Notes under the pieces: model-generated
Seen by the model: only the letters and a program-made list of their open reading frames with translations
The model's database searches: none
Told to the model about the DNA's origin: nothing
NCBI GenBank assembly: GCA_026645375.1
Contig: JAPFFX010000158.1
Coordinates: forward strand, 1 to 9,929
From: Citricoccus sp. WCRC_4
GTDB taxonomy: Bacteria > Actinomycetota > Actinomycetes > Actinomycetales > Micrococcaceae
Length of the DNA: 9,929 nucleotides
Direction: 5' to 3'
Position numbers and translations under genes: made by a program
In this document: piece by piece, positions 6,767-9,929 of the stretch
Layout of the letters: every line of letters begins with the position of its first letter
How positions within the stretch are numbered: position 1 is the first letter of the stretch

Positions 6767-7385
6767 ACCCGAGCATCGCCCCGAACGCGATGAAACCGAT
6801 GATCATCAGGACCCACAGCCCGGTGACCAGGTACCCCATGATCAGCCCGGCGACGGCGAATCCCTTGCCGTGGGGTTCCCTGGCCATGGAGAGGTGGCCG
6901 AACACGATCGCCAGGAGCTGCGGGACGGCCAGGAAACCGAAGGTCACCACGCCCGCGATGCCCAGCACCATCGCGGTGATGCCCAGGCCCGCGGCCCGGG
7001 GCTCACCCCCCGGATACGGCACCCCGCCCCTCCGGTCCGGTTGCATCCCGCCCTGCCCGTAGGCACCGGCCCGGCCGTAGCCCCCCGCCTGGTCATGGTT
7101 GAAGTCATAGGGGTTCTGCACCGGACGGTGCTGCCCCTGCTGGCCGGGCTGGTTGGCGACCACGGGGTACCCGCCGTGGATCGGGTACTGGGGCTGGCCG
7201 TCGCCGTAGGGACCGGCCAGTGGCTGGTCCGCGTAGGGGTTCCGGGCGGCCGGGGACCCACCGGGGGGTTGCGGCGTGGACGGACCGCCCGGTGCCTCCG
7301 GGTCCGTGTACCAGGAGGGATGCTTGGGGTCGTCGAACGGACGGTACGCGTCCGAGTGCTGTCCCTGGTCATTCCGGTCGGCCAT
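6765..7385 (-). CDS. DUF4190 membrane protein with long disordered N-terminus
   Basis: A 206-residue protein of unknown function. Residues 1-130 are low-complexity and predicted disordered, rich in Gly, Pro, Gln, Tyr and Asn, with recurring NPY (49-51, 91-93), GPY, QPQYP and GGYG-type pieces. Residues 131-205 form the DUF4190 unit: a first membrane segment (GLGITAMVLGIAGVV and onward, about 133-162), a short charged loop (GHLSMAREPHGKG, 163-175) and a second membrane segment (about 176-204). With two helices and no signal peptide, the tail probably faces the cytoplasm. Such proteins are common in actinobacteria, but I know of no established role. The ATG at 7385 lies 6 nt behind a TACACT box; longer in-frame versions would start upstream of that promoter. 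It converges on the amidase and diverges from the nuclease gene. Confidence 0.85.
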   Translation of the reverse strand: MADRNDQGQHSDAYRPFDDPKHPSWYTDPEAPGGPSTPQPPGGSPAARNPYADQPLAGPYGDGQPQYPIHGGYPVVANQPGQQGQHRPVQNPYDFNHDQAGGYGRAGAYGQGGMQPDRRGGVPYPGGEPRAAGLGITAMVLGIAGVVTFGFLAVPQLLAIVFGHLSMAREPHGKGFAVAGLIMGYLVTGLWVLMIIGFIAFGAMLG

Positions 7386-7391
7386 GGGTCC

Positions 7392-7397
7392 AGTGTA
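7392..7397 (-). promoter_or_regulatory. -10 box of leaderless DUF4190 gene promoter
   Basis: TACACT read on the minus strand, exactly 6 nt before the ATG at 7385, with no Shine-Dalgarno. It resembles the amidase promoter closely (TACAGTGGAC there, TACACTGGAC here). No clear -35 hexamer is seen. Confidence 0.6.
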
Positions 7398-7452
7398 GGC
7401 AACGCCCCGGACATCGCACCGGGATCTCCACAGGCTCTCCACCGGGTCTCAA

Positions 7453-7484
7453 CCACGGGCAATCGGTGCTCGCCCTTCCCGTGG
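7453..7484. repeat. 7-bp inverted repeat upstream of the nuclease operon
   Basis: CCACGGG at 7453-7459 and CCCGTGG at 7478-7484 form a perfect inverted repeat with 18 bp between the arms, centre to centre 25 bp. The right arm falls where the -35 of the weak nuclease promoter would be. This arrangement could be an operator for a dimeric or tetrameric regulator. A repeat of this length can also arise by chance in such GC-rich DNA. Confidence 0.3.
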
Positions 7485-7495
7485 AGACCTCCGGC

Positions 7496-7504
7496 TGGTT
7501 GCAT
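7496..7504 (+). promoter_or_regulatory. Possible extended -10 of the nuclease promoter
   Basis: TGG followed by TTGCAT (7499-7504) gives an extended TGN plus -10-like hexamer, exactly 6 nt before the ATG at 7511. That is the spacing of the other leaderless starts in this window. The hexamer lacks the A at position 2 and is clearly weaker than the rest, so the promoter may be weak or dependent on an activator. Confidence 0.35.
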
Positions 7505-7510
7505 GACCAC

Positions 7511-8392
7511 ATGGTCGAATCCCACCCCTCCACCGCGGACATCGGCGTCCGCAACGGCTACGCCGAGGACTTCCTCGGCACCACCACCGAGGTGCCGGTC
7601 CCGAGCGACGAGCGCCTGACGGTCCTGGACTACGTGCACTTCTCCGTCCACCAGGACACCGACCGCCGGCTGGCCGCGATCACGGCGGTGAACATCGACG
7701 GCACCCGGTTGCGCGACGTGGACCGCGGGAACGCCTGGCGGTTCGATGAACGCCTGCCCGAGGAGCACCAGTCCGGTGAGGCGCTCTACGCCGGCAACGA
7801 CCTGGACCGCGGCCACCTGGTGCGCCGTCGCGACCCGGTGTGGGGCGACGGCGTCACCGCCCGCCTGGCGAACCTCGACACCTTCCACTACACCGTGTGC
7901 GCCCCCCAGGCCGCCTACTTCAACCAGTCCCAGGAGCTGTGGCTCGGACTGGAGGACCACGTGCTGGGCCACGCCCGGGCCGCCGGACAACGGATCAGCG
8001 TCTTCACCGGTTGCGTCTTCGCCGAGGACGATCCCGAGTACCGCGGCGAGTTCCGGATCCCCCGCCGATTCTTCAAGATCGCGGCCTGGAACCAGCAGCC
8101 GGCCCTCGGGACGCTCGCCACGACCGGGTACCTGCTGGACCAGAGCGAGGGCCTGGACCGGATCCTGAGCCGCGGGCTGTGGGCCGGTGAGGAGGTGCCC
8201 GGGCCCGGTCCCTTCCGCACCTACCAGGTCCCGGTGGCGGACATCGCCGAGCTGACCGGCCTGGACATGGGTCAGCTCGCGGCGGCCGATCGCTATCGCG
8301 TCCCCGCCGAGGCCCAGGGCGAGCGGGTCCGTGGAGCCCACGCCGCGCGGCGCTGGCGGACCCTGGAGGGATTCGATGACATCAGCCTGTGA
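7511..8392 (+). CDS. DNA/RNA non-specific endonuclease (NUC family, beta-beta-alpha metal fold)
   Basis: Predicted Mg-dependent endonuclease of the Serratia nuclease/NucA family that cuts DNA and RNA without sequence preference. In 293 residues the active site is visible: DRGH at 99-102 (His102 as general base) in NDLDRGHLVRRRDPVWG, and Asn138 in FNQ as metal ligand, with Glu148 in LWLGLE as probable partner. The Asn-Glu gap is two residues longer than the usual FNQxPWxxLE arrangement. C-terminal family blocks follow (IPRRFFKIAAWN, 183-194; TGYLLDQS, 205-212). No signal peptide or TM helix is seen with the ATG at 7511, so the protein appears cytoplasmic, although many relatives are secreted. 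A GTG at 7481 in the same frame is an alternative start but has neither Shine-Dalgarno nor -10 box. The end overlaps the protease gene by 17 bp, so the two are co-transcribed. No NuiA-like nuclease inhibitor is visible beside it. Confidence 0.88.
   Translation: MVESHPSTADIGVRNGYAEDFLGTTTEVPVPSDERLTVLDYVHFSVHQDTDRRLAAITAVNIDGTRLRDVDRGNAWRFDERLPEEHQSGEALYAGNDLDRGHLVRRRDPVWGDGVTARLANLDTFHYTVCAPQAAYFNQSQELWLGLEDHVLGHARAAGQRISVFTGCVFAEDDPEYRGEFRIPRRFFKIAAWNQQPALGTLATTGYLLDQSEGLDRILSRGLWAGEEVPGPGPFRTYQVPVADIAELTGLDMGQLAAADRYRVPAEAQGERVRGAHAARRWRTLEGFDDISL
8365..8369 (+). promoter_or_regulatory. Shine-Dalgarno of the M4 protease gene
   Basis: GGAGG, 6 nt before the ATG at 8376, inside the 3' end of the nuclease gene. 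It is the only strong Shine-Dalgarno at a gene start in this window, and it selects ATG 8376 over the upstream in-frame GTG at 8331. It fits a gene reached only by read-through from the nuclease. Confidence 0.75.
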
Positions 8393-9569
8393 GACGCCCT
8401 CCGGGGCGGCGGCCCCCGGGCCGCCGGGACCCCGCCGGCAGTGCATCGTGCCGCCCTACATGCTCGAGCAGCTCTCGCGGCACCTGCCGCAGCATCCGGA
8501 GCCCCCGGCGCCGCCGGCCAGCCCCTTCCTCCCGCCGCCGCACCGTCCGCAGCGGGGTGCGGAACCCGGGGCACCGGGCCGGGAGCCGGACCTGCGGGCG
8601 GACGCGGACCGGACACGGGACCTGGGCCAGCAGGTCCGCGAGCGCCGCCACCGGGGGATCCGGCCGGCCGGGGGCATCGCCGTCCCCGGCGGGACCCTGG
8701 ACCGGAACATCTCCGACGCGCGCGGCACGGAGGAGCTGCCGGGCGTCGTCGTGCGATCCGAGGGCGCTCCGCCGGTGGAGGACACCGCGGTGAACGAGGC
8801 CTACGACGGCCTGGGCTCGGTCCACGGGTTTCTCACGGAGATCTATCGGCAGTCCTCCCTGGACGGCGCCGGGCTGGAGCTGCGGGCCACCGTGCACTAC
8901 GGCCACCGCTACGACAACGCGTTCTGGGACGGACGGCGCCTGGTCTTCGGCGACGGGGACGGGGAGGTCCTCACGGGCTTCACGCCCTCGCTGTCCGTGA
9001 TCGGCCACGAGCTGGCGCACGGGCTGATGCAATACGCCTCGGACCTCGACTACGAGGGCCAGTCGGGGGCGTTGAACGAGTCCTTCGCGGACGTGCTCGG
9101 CGCGCTGGTGGAGCAGTACGTGCGGGGGCACACGGCGGAGCAGGCGACCTGGCTGATCGGCGCGGAGGTGTTCGGGACGGGGGTCCAGGCCCGGGGGCTG
9201 CGCTCGATGTCGGCCCCCGGCACCGCCTACGACGACCCGCGGCTGGGCAGCGACCCGCAGCCGGAGCACATGGACCGGTTCATCGTCACCCGGGAGGACT
9301 ACGGCGGGGTGCACCTGAACTCGGGGATCCCCAACCGCGCCTTCCACCTGGCGGCCACGTCCCTGGGCGGCCACGCCTGGGAGCGGGCCGGGCAGGTCTG
9401 GTTCGACGTGGTGACCTCGGAGGACCTGCCGCGGGACGTGGACTTCGCCGGGTTCGCCCGGGCGACGGTGACGGCCGCCCTGGACCGGTTCGGGGACGAG
9501 GTCGCCCGGATAGTCCGGGAGTCCTGGGCACGGGTGGGGGTACTGACCGAGGGGGCCTCCGCTCCGTAG
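8376..9569 (+). CDS. Protealysin-type M4 (thermolysin-like) zinc metalloprotease precursor
   Basis: A 397-residue zinc endopeptidase of family M4. Zinc ligands and catalytic residues are His211, Glu212 and His215 (HELAH), Glu235 in GALNESFADV, and His313 in GGVHLNSGIPNRAF. The N-terminus is the short protealysin-type propeptide, not the roughly 200-residue thermolysin type: RQCIVPPYMLEQL (21-33) carries the PPxL-like element that in the Serratia protealysin precursor occupies the S' side of the active site. Unusually, a proline-rich stretch of about 33 residues (39-71) separates this element from the Arg-rich helix (72-94). NISDARGTEELPGVVVRSEG (111-130) starts the mature enzyme region. There is no Sec or Tat signal and no membrane helix, as in protealysin, so it is probably made in the cytoplasm. 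It overlaps the nuclease gene and is followed after 9 bp by an emfourin gene, its likely inhibitor. Confidence 0.93.
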   Translation: MTSACETPSGAAAPGPPGPRRQCIVPPYMLEQLSRHLPQHPEPPAPPASPFLPPPHRPQRGAEPGAPGREPDLRADADRTRDLGQQVRERRHRGIRPAGGIAVPGGTLDRNISDARGTEELPGVVVRSEGAPPVEDTAVNEAYDGLGSVHGFLTEIYRQSSLDGAGLELRATVHYGHRYDNAFWDGRRLVFGDGDGEVLTGFTPSLSVIGHELAHGLMQYASDLDYEGQSGALNESFADVLGALVEQYVRGHTAEQATWLIGAEVFGTGVQARGLRSMSAPGTAYDDPRLGSDPQPEHMDRFIVTREDYGGVHLNSGIPNRAFHLAATSLGGHAWERAGQVWFDVVTSEDLPRDVDFAGFARATVTAALDRFGDEVARIVRESWARVGVLTEGASAP

Positions 9570-9572
9570 GCT
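9543..9572 (+). promoter_or_regulatory. Leaderless promoter of the emfourin gene inside the protease 3' end
   Basis: CTGACC at 9543-9548 (four of six match TTGACA), an 18-bp spacer, then TAGGCT at 9567-9572 and 6 nt to the ATG at 9579. The first three bases of the -10 are the protease TAG stop codon. This is the only promoter in the window with a recognisable -35. It would allow the inhibitor to be made without the protease. Confidence 0.6.
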
Positions 9573-9578
9573 GGGGTC

Positions 9579-9929
9579 ATGGCCGAGGAGCGCGCAGTCA
9601 CCACGCCGGACCCGGCACCGGACATGCTCGAGGTCACGGTGTCGCGGTCGGGCGGGGTGGCCGGGATGGTGCGCCGCTGGACGGCGCGGATCCCCGACGA
9701 CGGCACGCCGGCCGCACGGGCGGCCCGCCGGATCGCCGGGCTCGCCCCGGGACGGTCAGCGGATGACCCCCGACGCACCGGTCGACGCGGATCCGGGTCA
9801 TCCCCTGCCCAGAGGGCGAGCGGGCGGGTGCGCGACGCCTTCCAGTGGACGGTGACGTGCGGGGACGGCTCGGCGAGCTATGACGAGGACGGACGGCGCC
9901 GGGATCCGGACCTGGACGCGCTGATCGAC
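9579..9929 (+). CDS. Emfourin-like inhibitor of protealysin-type protease (cut by window edge)
   Basis: 117 codons are open to the right edge with no stop, so the end is missing. The pattern LEVTVSRSGGVAGMVRRW (residues 17-34) and the later RDAFQWTVTCGDG (85-97) match emfourin, a small protein encoded beside protealysin in Serratia that inhibits the enzyme. There is no signal peptide, consistent with a cytoplasmic partner. Residues 1-16 are a loose Pro/Asp-rich lead. Residues 58-82 are a Gly/Ser/Arg-rich linker that looks inserted; it uses codons rare in the neighbours (TCA, CGA, AGG, CCT, GGT) and contains a 9-bp inverted repeat. The ATG at 9579 is supported by the leaderless promoter, while Met16 is an alternative start closer to the usual family N-terminus. 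Family assignment is from recalled motifs; the neighbouring protealysin-type gene supports it strongly. Confidence 0.82.
   Translation, partial: MAEERAVTTPDPAPDMLEVTVSRSGGVAGMVRRWTARIPDDGTPAARAARRIAGLAPGRSADDPRRTGRRGSGSSPAQRASGRVRDAFQWTVTCGDGSASYDEDGRRRDPDLDALID
9761..9803 (+). repeat. 9-bp inverted repeat in the emfourin linker
   Basis: GGATGACCC at 9761-9769 and GGGTCATCC at 9795-9803 are perfect inverted arms around a 25-nt loop that itself holds two copies of CGACGC (9771-9776, 9783-9788). The element sits exactly in the linker with atypical codons. It may be a small inserted element or an mRNA hairpin, but in GC-rich DNA a repeat of this size can occur by chance. Confidence 0.4.

Noticed and set aside
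7478..7490. CCCGTGGAGACCT also present at 3272-3284, the start of the UbiB-like gene
   Set aside because: A single 13-bp match between an intergenic site and a coding start is probably chance; nothing in the flanks is shared. It does include a GTG at 7481 in the nuclease frame, noted as an alternative start.
8331..8375. GTG at 8331 as start of the M4 protease
   Set aside because: It has no Shine-Dalgarno or promoter spacing, whereas ATG 8376 has GGAGG at ideal distance and leaves the propeptide motif close to the N-terminus.
6944..8446. 500-codon minus-strand frame running across the DUF4190 gene, the promoter gap and the nuclease
   Set aside because: It ignores the gene boundaries, shows no family motif, and overlaps two genes with clear domains in other frames.

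Overview
The window is very GC-rich (around 70% by eye), and third codon positions are almost all G or C. Genes are packed with very short gaps, and most starts sit 6-8 nt behind a TANNNT box instead of behind a Shine-Dalgarno sequence. Together with the gene types (serS next to a diacylglycerol kinase and pheA, a membrane UbiB-like kinase, a DUF4190 protein, a protealysin-type protease with emfourin) this points to a high-GC actinobacterium. The family Micrococcaceae (for example Kocuria or Citricoccus) is plausible, but the genus is inference. It looks like chromosome. I see no IS element, integrase, tRNA, rRNA or CRISPR array.

Left part (1-2924): a 5'-partial seryl-tRNA synthetase gene leaves the window on the minus strand. 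Divergent from it is a membrane-anchored lipid/diacylglycerol kinase, with a TM helix and a striking 21-bp tandem repeat that encodes heptads. It converges on pheA (prephenate dehydratase), and the 51-bp gap between them holds two perfect palindromes.

Middle (2921-6754): pheA is the second gene of a minus-strand operon behind a small rhodanese, with a GTGA stop/start overlap. The rhodanese and a 688-residue UbiB/ABC1-type membrane kinase diverge from two -10 boxes placed back to back, one base apart. An amidase-signature hydrolase follows in the same direction with its own leaderless promoter.

Right part (6765-9929): a DUF4190 membrane protein with a long disordered N-terminus converges on the amidase and diverges from a three-gene plus-strand group. 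This group is a cytoplasmic-looking non-specific DNA/RNA endonuclease, a protealysin-type M4 metalloprotease (17-bp overlap, clear Shine-Dalgarno), and a 3'-truncated gene for emfourin, the protein inhibitor of protealysin-type proteases. The emfourin gene has its own promoter, whose -10 box begins on the protease stop codon. This nuclease-protease-inhibitor cassette is the most interesting content of the window. The protease-emfourin pairing is known from Serratia; I do not know of a described function for the nuclease-linked version.

There is no stretch longer than 300 bases without a gene. The largest gap is 7386-7510, which holds two divergent promoters and an inverted repeat.
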